Of a stretch of DNA of 47,652 nt, positions 15,182 to 26,177 are shown piece after piece. The notes beneath the pieces are model-generated. The model was not told the DNA's origin. It searched no databases and worked only from the letters and a program-made list of their open reading frames with translations. Each line of letters opens with the position of its first letter. The first letter of the stretch is position 1. This stretch comes from Deltaproteobacteria bacterium (GTDB lineage: Bacteria; Desulfobacterota; Binatia; UBA12015). The translations under genes were made by a program, and so were the position numbers. The stretch covers positions 1-47,652 of the forward strand of contig VGTG01000027.1 in assembly GCA_016874795.1 (NCBI GenBank). Direction: 5' to 3'.

Positions 15182-16357
15182 ATGCTGCCATCCAGGCCAG
15201 CCATGCAGGCGGCGGGATACGTCGAGCCGCGCTTCGCACGCGTTCGCGAGGCGTTCGAGGCGAACTTCGCGCGCGGCGAGGTCGGCGCCGCGTGCTGCGT
15301 GTACTACCGCGGCGCGCCCGTCGTCGACCTCTACGGCGGCATCGCCGACCGCGCTTCCGGCGCGCCCTGGCGCGAGGACACGACGGCGCTCGTCTTCTCG
15401 ACGACCAAGGGCGTCACGGCGATCTGCGTACACCTCCTCCTCGAGCGCGGCGTGCTCGAGCTCGACGCACCGATCGCGCGCTGGTGGCCCGAGTTCGCGG
15501 CGCGCGGCAAGGAGTCGATCACGCTGCGGCACGCTCTGACGCACCAGGCCGGGCTCGCTCTCGTCGACGGCGATCACTTGACGCTCGCCGACGTCGTCGC
15601 GTGGGATCCCGTCGTGGACGCGATCGCGCGCCAGGCGCCGATCTGGGAGCCCGGGACGGCGCACGGCTATCACGCGCGCGCGTACGGGTGGATCCTCGGC
15701 GAGGTCGTGCGACGCGCGACGGGGCGCTCGCTCGGCCGCTTCTTCGCGGACGAGATCGCGGCGCCGCTCGGGCTCGACTTCTGGATCGGCCTCCCCGAGA
15801 GCGAGGAGCCGCGCGTCGCCGCGATCGTCCCGGCGGAGCCGCCGGCCGATCCGCGCGTACGCGAGCTGATGGAGCAGTTCACCGGCCCCGACACCCTCCT
15901 CGGAAGGGTGATGAGCGGACCGGCGAACCTCTTCGCCTACGACGAGCGCTGGAACCGCCGCGAGCTGCACGAGGCGGAGATGCCGTCGTCGAACGGGATC
16001 GGTACCGCGCGCGCGATCGCCCGGCTCTACGCCGCGACGATCGGCGCGGTGGACGGGACCCGCCTTCTCGGGCCCGCGACCCTCGCCGCCGCGTGCACCG
16101 AGCAGGTGAGCGGCAGCGACAAGGTCCTCCTCCTGCCGACGACCTTCGGGCTCGGCTTCATGCTCCCGCCGACCCTGTGCCTCGCCGCGGCATCGGGGGC
16201 CTTCGGACATCCGGGTGCGGGCGGATCCCTCGGCATCGCGGATCCGAAGGCCGGCTTCGCCCTCGGCTACGTGATGAACCAGATGGTCCTCGTCGACGCG
16301 ACCGATGCTCGGGCGCGGTCGCTCGTGGAGGCCGTCTACGCTTGTCTTTCCGAATGA
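15182..16357 (+). CDS. serine hydrolase, class C beta-lactamase/esterase fold
   Basis: 391 residues. I choose ATG 15182 because GGGAG lies just upstream; ATG 15203 is the alternative. The S73-T-T-K76 motif in FSTTKGVTA carries the nucleophile and base. The HALTHQAGL motif and YHARAYGWILGEVVRRATGR, which contains the second-motif tyrosine, follow. FGHPGAGGSLGIADP is the third motif, with HPG in place of the lactamase KTG, as in esterase-type EstB proteins. No signal peptide is seen, so it is a cytoplasmic esterase or transacylase rather than a beta-lactamase. Divergent from the enoyl-CoA hydratase. Confidence 0.87.
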   Translation: MLPSRPAMQAAGYVEPRFARVREAFEANFARGEVGAACCVYYRGAPVVDLYGGIADRASGAPWREDTTALVFSTTKGVTAICVHLLLERGVLELDAPIARWWPEFAARGKESITLRHALTHQAGLALVDGDHLTLADVVAWDPVVDAIARQAPIWEPGTAHGYHARAYGWILGEVVRRATGRSLGRFFADEIAAPLGLDFWIGLPESEEPRVAAIVPAEPPADPRVRELMEQFTGPDTLLGRVMSGPANLFAYDERWNRRELHEAEMPSSNGIGTARAIARLYAATIGAVDGTRLLGPATLAAACTEQVSGSDKVLLLPTTFGLGFMLPPTLCLAAASGAFGHPGAGGSLGIADPKAGFALGYVMNQMVLVDATDARARSLVEAVYACLSE

Positions 16358-16385
16358 GCCCGGGAGTGCTCCGTCTTCAGCGGCG

Positions 16386-16473
16386 CTTCTGCAGAAGATG
16401 AACCGAGATGGCCCCACTTTCGCGTCCCATGAATTGCAATCATGAAGCAGAGCGTTAAGAAATAGGTGCCCTC
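16386..16473 (+). promoter_or_regulatory. putative control region of the sdh operon
   Basis: This gap holds a perfect 12-base palindrome CTTCTGCAGAAG (16386-16397) and an imperfect dyad CATGA-N7-TCATG (16428-16444). A weak TTGCAA (16434-16439) with TAAGAA 16 bases later could be a promoter. AGGTG ahead of the sdhC ATG is the ribosome binding site. The operator reading is inference. Confidence 0.3.
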
Positions 16474-17196
16474 ATGAACACGCCACGCTTCCGCCTCTGG
16501 TCCTCGGTCGGGAAGAAGATCCTCACCGGCCTGACCGGCATTGCGCTCATGGCGTTCATCGTCATGCACCTGCTGGGCAACTTGACGCTCCTCGTCGGTG
16601 CCGACGCGTTCAATGGGTATACCGAGTCGCTGCACGAGCTCGGCTGGCTCGTGATCGTCGCCGAGCTCGGCCTCATTGCCCTCTTCGGCTTGCACGCCAT
16701 CTCGGCGGTGCAGGTCTGGCTCGACAAGGGAAAGGCGCGCAAGCAGCACAACAGCTTGATGCGGACCAAGGGAGCGCCGAGCAAGCAGACCATCGCTTCG
16801 CGCTCGATGATCGTGACGGGCGCCGTGCTGCTCGTGTTCGTCGTGGTGCACGTGATCCAGTTCCGCTTCGGTCCGAGCATCGAGCAGGGCTACGTCGCGG
16901 TCGTCGACGGTGCGCCGGCACGCGACCTCCATCGGCTCGTCGTCGAGACGTTCAAGAATCCGGTCTGGACCGGCATCTACGTCGCCGTGATGCTCCTGCT
17001 CGGCTTCCACCTGCGGCACGGGTTCTGGAGCGCCTTCCAGTCGATCGGAGCACTCGGACCGAAGCTTCGCCCGCTCGCGTACTCGGTGGCGGTGGTGTTC
17101 GCGGTGGCGATGGCGGTCGGATTCCTGATCCTGCCGCTCTACCTCTTCCTCTTCGCGTCGGTTCCGTCCGGCGCGGTCGCGATGGCGGGGCACTGA
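16474..17196 (+). CDS. sdhC: succinate dehydrogenase cytochrome b subunit (b558 type)
   Basis: 240 residues with about five membrane helices (near 15-40, 57-76, 110-128, 163-185 and 205-228). [20 protein letters not shown] is the conserved first helix. The histidines in helices 1, 2, 3 and 4 (MHLLGN, GLHAIS, VHVIQF, FHLRHGF) fit two-heme ligation in the single-subunit b558 anchors found in Bacillus, Bdellovibrio and deltaproteobacteria. It anchors SdhAB to the cytoplasmic membrane and passes electrons to quinone. The stop overlaps the sdhA start (TGATG). Confidence 0.93.
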   Translation: MNTPRFRLWSSVGKKILTGLTGIALMAFIVMHLLGNLTLLVGADAFNGYTESLHELGWLVIVAELGLIALFGLHAISAVQVWLDKGKARKQHNSLMRTKGAPSKQTIASRSMIVTGAVLLVFVVVHVIQFRFGPSIEQGYVAVVDGAPARDLHRLVVETFKNPVWTGIYVAVMLLLGFHLRHGFWSAFQSIGALGPKLRPLAYSVAVVFAVAMAVGFLILPLYLFLFASVPSGAVAMAGH

Positions 17197-19139
17197 TGGC
17201 TTCGATGCCGCAGACGATTCCGAACGGCGACGGCTTGCATTCCGGGGCGCCGGGAGGCCCGATCGAGACCCGCTGGGATCGTCACCGCTTCGAGATGAAG
17301 CTCGTGAACCCGGCGAACAAGCGGAAGTACACCGTGATCGTCGTCGGCACGGGCCTCGCCGGCGGCGCCGCGGCCGCGACACTCGGCGAGCTCGGCTACA
17401 ACGTCCTGAACTTCTGCATCCAGGACAGCCCGCGCCGCGCCCACAGCGTCGCCGCGCAGGGCGGCATCAACGCCGCGAAGAACTATCCGAACGACGGCGA
17501 CAGCGTCTGGCGGCTCTTCTACGACACCGTGAAGGGCGGCGACTTCCGCGCCCGCGAGTCGAACGTCTACCGCCTCGCACAGCTCTCGGTGAACATCATC
17601 GATCAGTGCGTCGCGCAGGGCGTGCCGTTCGCGCGCGAGTACGGCGGCCTCCTCGCGACGCGCTCGTTCGGCGGAACGCAGGTCTCACGCACGTTCTACG
17701 CGCGCGGTCAGACGGGGCAGCAGCTCCTCCTCGGCGCGTACGGCTCGCTGATGCGCCAGCTCGAAACCGGCCGCGTCAAGATGTTCGCGCGCCGCGAGAT
17801 GCTCGATCTCGTCGTGGTCGACGGTCACGCGAAGGGAATCATCTGCCGAAACCTCGTGACGGGTGAGCTCGAGCGCCACGCCGCGGACGCGGTCGTGCTC
17901 GCGACCGGCGGCTACTCGACCGCGTACTTCCTCTCGACGAACGCGGTGAACTCGAATGCGACGGCGGTTTGGCGCTGCCACAAGCGCGGCGCGTACTTCG
18001 CGAACCCCTGCTTCATGCAGATCCACCCGACGTGCATCCCTCTCCAGGGCTCCGCGCAGTCGAAGCTCACGCTGATGAGCGAGAGCCTGCGCAACGACGG
18101 GCGCATCTGGGTGCCGGCGAAGAAGGGCGACCCGCGACCGCCCGACCAGATCCCGGAGGCCGAGCGCGACTACTTCCTCGAGCGGCGCTACCCGTCGTTC
18201 GGCAACCTCGTGCCGCGCGACGTCGCCTCGCGTGCCGCGAAGCACGCTTGCGACGAGGGCTACGGCGTCGGCACCGGGCAGGCGGTCTATCTCGACTTCG
18301 CGGACGCGATCCAGCGCCTCGGCCAGAACGTGATCGCCGAGCGATACGGCAACCTCTTCGACATGTATCGCGAGATCACCGACGAGGACCCGTACAAGCT
18401 CCCGATGCGGATCTACCCGGCGCCGCACTACACGATGGGCGGCCTCTGGGTCGACTACAACCTGCAGAGCACGATCCCGGGCCTGCACGTCCTCGGCGAG
18501 GCGAACTTCTCCGACCACGGCGCGAACCGGCTCGGCGCGAGCGCCCTGATGCAGGGGCTCGCCGACGGCTACTTCGTGATCCCGTACACGCTCGGCAACT
18601 ACCTTGCCGGCACGAGGCCGGGCACCGTCCGCAGCGACGCACCCGAGTTCGGCGAGGCCGAGCAGAAGGTCCGCGGCGTGATCGATCACCTGCTCGGCTG
18701 CCGCGGCAAGAAGACTCCCCGCGAGTTCCACTGGGAGCTCGGTCGCCTGCTGTGGGACGAGTGCGGCATGTCGCGAAGCCCGGAAGGCTTGACGCAGACG
18801 ATCGACAAGATTCGCGCGCTTCGCGCCGAGTTCTGGGAGAACGTGCACGTCGCGGGATCGGGCCAGGAGCTGAACCAGCATCTCGAGTACGCCGGACGCG
18901 TCGCGGACTACTTCGAGCTCGGCGAGCTGATCGCGATCGACGCCCAGCAGCGCAACGAGAGCTGCGGCTGCCACCTGCGCGTCGATCACCAGACGCCGGA
19001 GGGCGAGCCGATCCGCGACGACGAGAACTACGCCTACGTCGCCGCCTGGGAGCACACCGGGGACGTCTCGAAGCCGCGGCTGCACCGCGAGAAGCTCGAG
19101 TTCGAGAACGTCCACCTCACCGTACGGACCTACAAATGA
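17196..19139 (+). CDS. sdhA: succinate dehydrogenase/fumarate reductase flavoprotein subunit
   Basis: 647 residues. It is the FAD-binding catalytic subunit that interconverts succinate and fumarate. [20 protein letters not shown] is the dinucleotide-binding motif. The histidine in [18 protein letters not shown] is the covalent FAD ligand of the family. MQIHPTCIP and the later [17 protein letters not shown] and [13 protein letters not shown] segments carry substrate-binding and catalytic residues. Length and N-terminal extension match the b558-type SdhA group. The start overlaps sdhC by one base and the stop overlaps sdhB as ATGA, so the three subunits are translationally coupled. Confidence 0.96.
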   Translation: MASMPQTIPNGDGLHSGAPGGPIETRWDRHRFEMKLVNPANKRKYTVIVVGTGLAGGAAAATLGELGYNVLNFCIQDSPRRAHSVAAQGGINAAKNYPNDGDSVWRLFYDTVKGGDFRARESNVYRLAQLSVNIIDQCVAQGVPFAREYGGLLATRSFGGTQVSRTFYARGQTGQQLLLGAYGSLMRQLETGRVKMFARREMLDLVVVDGHAKGIICRNLVTGELERHAADAVVLATGGYSTAYFLSTNAVNSNATAVWRCHKRGAYFANPCFMQIHPTCIPLQGSAQSKLTLMSESLRNDGRIWVPAKKGDPRPPDQIPEAERDYFLERRYPSFGNLVPRDVASRAAKHACDEGYGVGTGQAVYLDFADAIQRLGQNVIAERYGNLFDMYREITDEDPYKLPMRIYPAPHYTMGGLWVDYNLQSTIPGLHVLGEANFSDHGANRLGASALMQGLADGYFVIPYTLGNYLAGTRPGTVRSDAPEFGEAEQKVRGVIDHLLGCRGKKTPREFHWELGRLLWDECGMSRSPEGLTQTIDKIRALRAEFWENVHVAGSGQELNQHLEYAGRVADYFELGELIAIDAQQRNESCGCHLRVDHQTPEGEPIRDDENYAYVAAWEHTGDVSKPRLHREKLEFENVHLTVRTYK

Positions 19140-19897
19140 GCAACGCGCGGCAGCCACGCTCCTACACGCTCCGGGTATGGCGGCAGCCGAGCTCGACGAC
19201 GGAGGGAAAGCTCGTCGAGTACGCGGTGTCGGACATCGACCCGGATTCCTCGTTCCTCGAGATGCTCGACCACCTGAACGAGAATCTCGTCAAGAAGAAC
19301 GAGGAGCCGATCGCATTCGACAGCGATTGCCGCGAGGGCATCTGCGGCACGTGCGGTGTCTGCATCGACGGCCGCCCGCACGGCCCCATCCCGCACGTCA
19401 CGACGTGTGCGCTTCGCATGCGCGACTTCGCGGATCGCTCGACGATCGTGGTCGAGCCCTTCCGCGCGAAGTCGTTCCCCGTCGTGAAGGATCTCGTCGT
19501 CGATCGGTCCGCTTTCGACCGGATCATCGAGGCCGGCGGCTACGTCTCGGTGAACGCGGGCTCGGCGCCCGAGGCGAACATGATCCCGATCGGGAAGGAC
19601 ATCGCCGAGTCGGCGATGGACTCGGCCGTCTGCATCGGCTGCGGAGCGTGCGTCGCTTCGTGTCCGAACGCTTCCGCTTCGCTCTTCGTCGGCGCGAAGA
19701 TGCGCCAGATGGTCCTCCTCCCGCAGGGCGCGGTCGAGAGGAAGCACCGCGCGCTCGCGATGGTCGAGCGAATGGACCGGGAAGGCTTCGGTGACTGCTC
19801 GAACCACGGAGAGTGCGAAGCCGCCTGCCCGAAGGCGATCTCGATCGAGAACATCGCGACACTCCGCCGCGAGTACATGAAGGCGATCTTTCGCTGA
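19136..19897 (+). CDS. sdhB: succinate dehydrogenase iron-sulfur subunit
   Basis: 253 residues, ATG overlapping the sdhA stop. [15 protein letters not shown] binds the 2Fe-2S cluster. [12 protein letters not shown] and [15 protein letters not shown] supply ligands for the 4Fe-4S and 3Fe-4S clusters. In the second group of the C-terminal domain the spacing is the usual one for succinate:quinone reductases of this branch. The protein conducts electrons from FAD to the membrane anchor. It is the last gene of the operon; the next gene downstream is on the opposite strand. Confidence 0.96.
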   Translation: MSNARQPRSYTLRVWRQPSSTTEGKLVEYAVSDIDPDSSFLEMLDHLNENLVKKNEEPIAFDSDCREGICGTCGVCIDGRPHGPIPHVTTCALRMRDFADRSTIVVEPFRAKSFPVVKDLVVDRSAFDRIIEAGGYVSVNAGSAPEANMIPIGKDIAESAMDSAVCIGCGACVASCPNASASLFVGAKMRQMVLLPQGAVERKHRALAMVERMDREGFGDCSNHGECEAACPKAISIENIATLRREYMKAIFR

Positions 19898-19957
19898 CGG
19901 AGAGGGACCCGGCACCGCGGTAGCAACGCCTGGCCCGACACCGCGACGCGATCGCCA

Positions 19958-20323
19958 TCATGTCAGGTAGAGCCCGGGCGCTGCGGCAAAGCGCGCCACG
20001 CACTCCAGCGAGCAGAACCAGAAGTCTCGATTCGAGTGGCGAAGATGCCCAGGGGCGGAATCCGGGCGGACGCGCATGCGGCACACCGGGTCGATGGCTT
20101 CGGACGCGGAGCTCTCGGCCGGAGGGCCAAGATCGATCTCGAAAAGCTCGATCGGCTCGATCAGATTGCGCAGCGACGTCGGTCCGATCGAGCGAGCGAC
20201 GACCCCGATCCGCTCGCAGGCGGCGACGACCGCTCCGGTCGCCAGCACCTGTCCGCCGCGGGCATACGCGAGGGAGCGAAGCCTCAGCCGGAGAGATCTC
20301 CGGCTGACCTCGACCACGGCCAA
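19958..20323 (-). pseudogene. adenylate-cyclase C-terminal remnant with YHS domain
   Basis: The frame of about 121 codons has no good start, only a TTG or GTG inside the desaturase gene. Residues about 17-68 (YARGGQVLATGAVVAACERIG, then LIEPIELFEIDLG) match the last strands of a class III adenylate/guanylate cyclase domain. Residues about 78-121 (IDPVCRMRV, then FWFCSLECVARFAAAPGLYL) are a YHS metal-binding domain with its cysteines intact. The catalytic part of the cyclase is absent, so this is probably the 3' remnant of a cyclase-YHS fusion. A short stand-alone YHS protein starting internally is the alternative. Confidence 0.5.
20284..20307 (-). terminator. 10-bp hairpin at the end of the sterol desaturase gene
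   Basis: TCAGCCGGAG (20284-20293) and CTCCGGCTGA (20298-20307) form a perfect stem around a four-base loop. The stop codon of the minus-strand desaturase gene is within the stem. There is no clear U-run, so a terminator role is only plausible. Confidence 0.35.
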
Positions 20324-21150
20324 GCGAGCTGCGCGAAGTAGCGGGTGGGCATCCTCTGCTCTCGCAGCCCGACCTCACCCGAGCGAACCCCGTTCTGCTC
20401 GTGGTGGAACGTCCCCGCGAGAAGATCCCAGAACGTCCAGAGCTCGCCGAAGTTCACCTGCGCGTCCTCGTACTCTCGCTTGTGATGCCAGCGATGGATC
20501 TCCGCCACGCACAGGACGTAGCGAAATGGTCCGAGAGTGAAATCGAGGTTCGCGTGCTGGAACGCGAGGTGAACGGACACGATCGCCATCCATGTGCCGA
20601 TCGCGAGCGGCGGCGCGCCGAGGAGAACCGCGAGCGTGATCCCCGGTGCCGCCAGGACGAGCGCCGACAGCGGATGCCGGCGCTCCCCGTTCAGCCAATA
20701 GAGCCGCTCCGCACTGTGGTGCAACGCGTGCAGCCGCCAGAGGAACCCGAACCGGTGGCTCGCCCGGTGCATCGCCCAGAGCCCGAGGTCGATGATCGCT
20801 CCCGCGACCAGCACGCTCCACCAGGCAGGCCAGCCGGAGGGCCAGAGATGCCAGATCGGAAGGATGCTCCGGGCCGCCGCGGCGATCTCGATGCTCGAGA
20901 AGATGAGCCCCAAGCTCACCGCACCGTGGAGGACGTCGACCGCAGTGTCGCCATGGTCCTGGAGCCACGCGGCCTCGTACGGCTGGACGCGTTCGAGTAG
21001 CGCGACGATCAGGATGGCGGCCGCGGAGACGAGCAACGCCCAGGGCCAGTAGGGATGGCCCGCGGTCACGATCCAGAGAAGGAGCCCGGCGCTCGTTCCG
21101 AACACGAGCGGATAGGCCCCGTAGCGAACCACCGGACGCAAAGTGGGCAT
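20284..21150 (-). CDS. sterol desaturase / fatty acid hydroxylase family membrane protein
   Basis: 288 residues with about four membrane helices in the first 200. The di-iron histidine boxes are H-R-A-S-H (AMHRASHRFGF), LHALHHSAERLYWLNGERRH, QHANLDF and EIHRWHHKREYED, in the order of the fatty acid hydroxylase superfamily. Such enzymes hydroxylate or desaturate sterols, carotenoids or lipids in the membrane. An AraC-type regulator gene lies 47 bases upstream on the same strand and may control it. Its 3' end overlaps the cyclase/YHS remnant by 40 bases. Confidence 0.88.
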   Translation of the reverse strand: MPTLRPVVRYGAYPLVFGTSAGLLLWIVTAGHPYWPWALLVSAAAILIVALLERVQPYEAAWLQDHGDTAVDVLHGAVSLGLIFSSIEIAAAARSILPIWHLWPSGWPAWWSVLVAGAIIDLGLWAMHRASHRFGFLWRLHALHHSAERLYWLNGERRHPLSALVLAAPGITLAVLLGAPPLAIGTWMAIVSVHLAFQHANLDFTLGPFRYVLCVAEIHRWHHKREYEDAQVNFGELWTFWDLLAGTFHHEQNGVRSGEVGLREQRMPTRYFAQLAWPWSRSAGDLSG

Positions 21151-21197
21151 GCGGCCGATCCTGACGGACCCGGGGCGCTTCGTCTTGAACGCTTGTG

Positions 21198-22061
21198 CTA
21201 CTGCTTGCGAGCACGCCCGAGAGCGCGCACCGGGTTGATGCCGAACATCGCACGGAAGGTCCGGACGAAGTGCGCCTGGTCGGCAAAGCCGGCCTGGGCT
21301 GCGGCCGCGGCCATCGGCTCGCCGTCGAGAATCCGCTCCACGGCTCGCGTCAGGCGTTGCCACTTCCGATAGGTCTGCATCGGCATGCCTGCGCGCTCGC
21401 GAAACCAGTGCGAGAAGCGGCTCTCCGACATCCCCAGGAGCGATGCGAGCTCGCGACGCCTCGGTATTGCGTCCGGCGCGGTCGGCTGGGACAGCGCCCG
21501 CGCGACCCGCGCGAGCGCCGGGTCCGGCTCGAGGCACGCCGCGCCTCCGCCGAGTTCCTGCGCGATCCCGGTGACGACTTCCGCATCGAGCTCGCCCTCG
21601 CCTCCACCGAGCGCCGCGAGCCGCGCGGCGAGCCGGTCGGGAATGCGAGCGATCGGATCGAGCGAGCCGGCGCTCGCACGCTTCGCGATTCCGACACGGC
21701 CCGACACGTCCGCATAGACCGACAGGACGCGCCGCCCCTCGACGCGATGGACGCTCGATGCCGCAATGAACACGGCGCGAGCCGAGATCGGCCGAGCCGG
21801 CCCGTGTATCGTGACGAGGGAATCCAGGCCGACCGAGAGCTGATGCGCACCGTGTGCGTGGAGAGCGTTGTCGCCGGCGATGCCGCGAAACACTCCGACC
21901 TGCGGGCCGACGAAGATCTGCCCCCGCCACGACTGCGGCGGCCCCCGCCGCGCCCGAGCATCTCCCTGATCCGCTCCGCCCGTGGCTTGCCTTTCATCGG
22001 CCACGGAAGATCTACGGGACGTCGGGATCCGGTGTCCTGCCGCTCCCGTCTCTCGCACCAT
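21198..22061 (-). CDS. AraC-family transcriptional regulator
   Basis: 287 residues. The start at 22061 is supported by GGAGG nine bases upstream. The C-terminal double helix-turn-helix is clear: RRRELASLLGMSESRFSHWF, then ILDGEPMAAAAAQAGFADQAHFVRTFRAMFG with the conserved GF-D-x-S/A-H-F-x-R-x-F-x pattern. The N-terminal 150 residues form a cupin-like sensing domain (GVFRGIAGDNALHAHGAHQL with histidines). It is followed by the desaturase gene and probably responds to a small hydrophobic or sugar ligand, by inference. The first 45 residues are low-complexity and possibly not functional. Confidence 0.88.
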   Translation of the reverse strand: MVRETGAAGHRIPTSRRSSVADERQATGGADQGDARARRGPPQSWRGQIFVGPQVGVFRGIAGDNALHAHGAHQLSVGLDSLVTIHGPARPISARAVFIAASSVHRVEGRRVLSVYADVSGRVGIAKRASAGSLDPIARIPDRLAARLAALGGGEGELDAEVVTGIAQELGGGAACLEPDPALARVARALSQPTAPDAIPRRRELASLLGMSESRFSHWFRERAGMPMQTYRKWQRLTRAVERILDGEPMAAAAAQAGFADQAHFVRTFRAMFGINPVRALGRARKQ

Positions 22062-22299
22062 CTCGCCTCCGTGTACGCGGCACGAGCTCCGATGTCAGCC
22101 ATTCGTTCGCCGGTACGGAGCCGGGTCGCAGATTCGTTGCCAAGACTCCCGCCCCGGCCGCGCCCGGTACGAGGCTCGGATCGCGCCGAAATCGCAGCCG
22201 CCGGCTGCAGTGACGGGAATTCGCGCAAGTCTTTGATCCCGGTTTCGAGAACGACTTCGCCGGGATGCGCGCTGCGCGCGCGCAGGGCGCCGGCGGAGG
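22062..22299. other. intergenic region without recognised gene
   Basis: 238 bases between the end of ftsH and the start of the AraC gene (both minus strand). It contains the AraC ribosome binding site at its lower end and a GC-rich alternating stretch (GCGCGCTGCGCGCGCGC, near 22267-22283) that could form a hairpin after ftsH. No open frame with family resemblance was seen. Confidence 0.5.
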
Positions 22300-24267
<1,968 letters not shown>

Positions 24268-24285
24268 GTGGTGATGTCTAGCCTT

Positions 24286-24933
24286 TCATCCAAACGGCCA
24301 CCAGGAGCTGTCATCCGCGATGTTGTCGAGATTCGTTCGGCAGGCTTCGTACTGCGACTCGTAGGTCCGCGCGAGCCAGTCGACCTTTCGCGCGACGATC
24401 AGCACCGACGGCTTGTTGCGGTGGGTGCCGCGCGCGTATCCGTACTGGCCCTCGTGATACGAGAGCCAGAACGCGTAGGGGTCGTTTCGCGGGATGCCGA
24501 AGCGCCGCTCGCCGACGTCTCCGTACCAGCCGATGAAGTCCGTGACGTCGGCGAAGTCGTCGCGATCCGCAAAGGTCCCTCCGGTGCTGTCCTGGTAGGT
24601 GTCCCACGTTCCGTCGAGGACCTGGCCGTAGCCATAAGCGGACGAGGGCCGCGGCCCGGGAATCAACCACAAGATCCGCGTGCGAGGCGGCTTCGCATCC
24701 GAGTCGAATCCGGACTCGTGGCGGATCACGGCGAGCTGCAGCGGCACCGGCACGCCCCAGCGACGGTACGAGCTGCGCGCCGCGGCGTACCACTCCGGCC
24801 GCTCGTAGAAGATCGAGCACAGATCGTTCGGCCGGTCGGGCCGGGTGGCGCTGCACGCGCCCGCCAGGAGCAGCAGCGCGCCCAGAGAAAGGCCCCGAGC
24901 GCAGGCCGCCCTCGCCGATCCACTCCATCCCAT
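24286..24933 (-). CDS. SLT-fold lipoprotein, probable lytic transglycosylase-like
   Basis: 215 residues from ATG 24933, which gives a clean lipoprotein signal (LLLAGAC, Cys27); a GTG nine codons upstream is also possible. The sequence VPLQLAVIRHESGFDSDAK has the catalytic-type glutamate followed by S-G-F as in soluble lytic transglycosylases. SSAYGYGQVLDGTWDTYQ and FWLSYHEGQYGYARG match the YGxxQ and later aromatic motifs. It probably cleaves peptidoglycan at the membrane. It precedes ftsH by 18 bases, a link between envelope remodelling and membrane proteolysis. Confidence 0.82.
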   Translation of the reverse strand: MGWSGSARAACARGLSLGALLLLAGACSATRPDRPNDLCSIFYERPEWYAAARSSYRRWGVPVPLQLAVIRHESGFDSDAKPPRTRILWLIPGPRPSSAYGYGQVLDGTWDTYQDSTGGTFADRDDFADVTDFIGWYGDVGERRFGIPRNDPYAFWLSYHEGQYGYARGTHRNKPSVLIVARKVDWLARTYESQYEACRTNLDNIADDSSWWPFG

Positions 24934-25013
24934 CCACGCCGCCACGACCGCCTCTTCCACCCCCGATTAGACAGCGTAATTCGCTGGATGTGAAACCTTC
25001 GGGGGGTCTGGCG

Positions 25014-25158
25014 ATGGACCTGCTGACGCGCCGCGTTACCGTCGTGGGAGAGGGTCCACTCGCATCGCGAGGACGGCGTCGAGGTCTACGAGATCCCGCT
25101 CGACCCCTCGTTCGACGACGAGCTCGACGACTCGGCGGCATACGTCCGCTTCGCCTGA
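25014..25158 (+). pseudogene. possible frameshifted small gene antisense to RluA tail
   Basis: An ATG at 25014 with GGGGGG about ten bases upstream opens a frame reading MDLLTRRVTVVGEGPL. From about 25055 that frame turns arginine-rich and unlikely. A different plus frame then reads like a normal acidic C terminus (HREDGVEVYEIPLDPS, ending AAYVRFA) and stops at 25156-25158. One frameshift near 25050-25065 would join them into a protein of about 48 residues. It may be a decayed or mis-sequenced microprotein gene. It overlaps the last 73 bases of the convergent RluA gene. Confidence 0.3.
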
Positions 25159-26072
25159 TCGCGCCCCCGAAGCCGGTCGAGCCACGCCGCCAGATCGGCG
25201 GGCCACGGGCTCTCGAACGACAGGGACTCCCCCGTGACCGGGTGCCGGAACCCCAGGCGGCACGCGTGCAGCGCGAGCCGCGGTGGATCCGAACGCGTCC
25301 GCCAGCCGTATCGAAGGTCGCCGAGCACCGGATGGTCGACGCCTCGCATGTGGATCCGCACCTGGTGCGTGCGCCCGGTCTCGAGACGAACGCGCACGAG
25401 CCACGCGCCTTCGGCGAGAGGCTCGAGGACGCTCACGTGGCTCACGGCGGACCGGCCGCCGACCGGCGCTTCGATCTGGCCCTCCTGCGGCGCCTCTTCG
25501 CCGGCGACCGCCGCGAGGTATTCGCGCTCGACGTCGTGGCTCCGGAAGGCGCTCGCGAGGACGCGGCCCGCTTCGCCCGTCTTCGCGAAGACGAGGAGCC
25601 CGCTCGTCTCGAGGTCGAGGCGATGCACGACCCAGACGCGGCGCCGGAGCCGCCGCCCGAGGAGATCCGCGAGGTTATGACGATCGCTCTCCGGCGTCGG
25701 CGCGGTGAGGAGACGCGCCGGCTTCTCGACGACGACGATCGAATCGTCCTCGTGGACGATCGCGTACGGCGGCAACGATTCCGTGTCTCGCGCTCGCGCC
25801 GCCGCTCCGAGCCGCTTCGAAGCGCGCTCGAGCGCGCCGCCGAGGTTCACCTCGACCCGCGCACCGCTCTGCAGGCGACGCCCGAGGATCTTGACGCGCG
25901 CCCGGTCGACGAACACGCCGCCGAGCTCGATCACGAGACGGGCACGCTGACGCGAGAGCCCGGGAACGCGCCGAGCGACGAGCTGATCGAGGCGAAGGCC
26001 CTCGTCCTCCTTCTCCACCTCGAACGTGGTCCGCTGCGCGCCCTCGCTCGCCGAACGCGAGTCTCCCTTCAT
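25086..26072 (-). CDS. RluA/RluD-family pseudouridine synthase
   Basis: 328 residues. An S4 RNA-binding domain occupies about residues 20-75 (RRVPGLSRQRARLVIELGGV). The catalytic domain has HRLDLETSGLLVFAKT with the active-site aspartate, plus RLETGRTHQVRIHM and HPVLGDLRYG. It converts uridine to pseudouridine in 23S rRNA; whether the site is that of RluD or RluC cannot be told. The C-terminal tail (AESSSSSSNEGSSGIS) is low-complexity and lies opposite the possible plus-strand microgene, so the tail may be non-essential or recent. Divergent from the NCS2 permease gene by 105 bases. Confidence 0.92.
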   Translation of the reverse strand: MKGDSRSASEGAQRTTFEVEKEDEGLRLDQLVARRVPGLSRQRARLVIELGGVFVDRARVKILGRRLQSGARVEVNLGGALERASKRLGAAARARDTESLPPYAIVHEDDSIVVVEKPARLLTAPTPESDRHNLADLLGRRLRRRVWVVHRLDLETSGLLVFAKTGEAGRVLASAFRSHDVEREYLAAVAGEEAPQEGQIEAPVGGRSAVSHVSVLEPLAEGAWLVRVRLETGRTHQVRIHMRGVDHPVLGDLRYGWRTRSDPPRLALHACRLGFRHPVTGESLSFESPWPADLAAWLDRLRGRDQAKRTYAAESSSSSSNEGSSGIS

Positions 26073-26177
26073 GGCTCGATCCTCGCTCGCGCGACGCCGG
26101 CGCGGCAAGCCCCGACCCGCGCGAAGGCTTGCCGACGGGGCATCGACTCGATATCGCGACTGCCGCGAGACGGCCCG

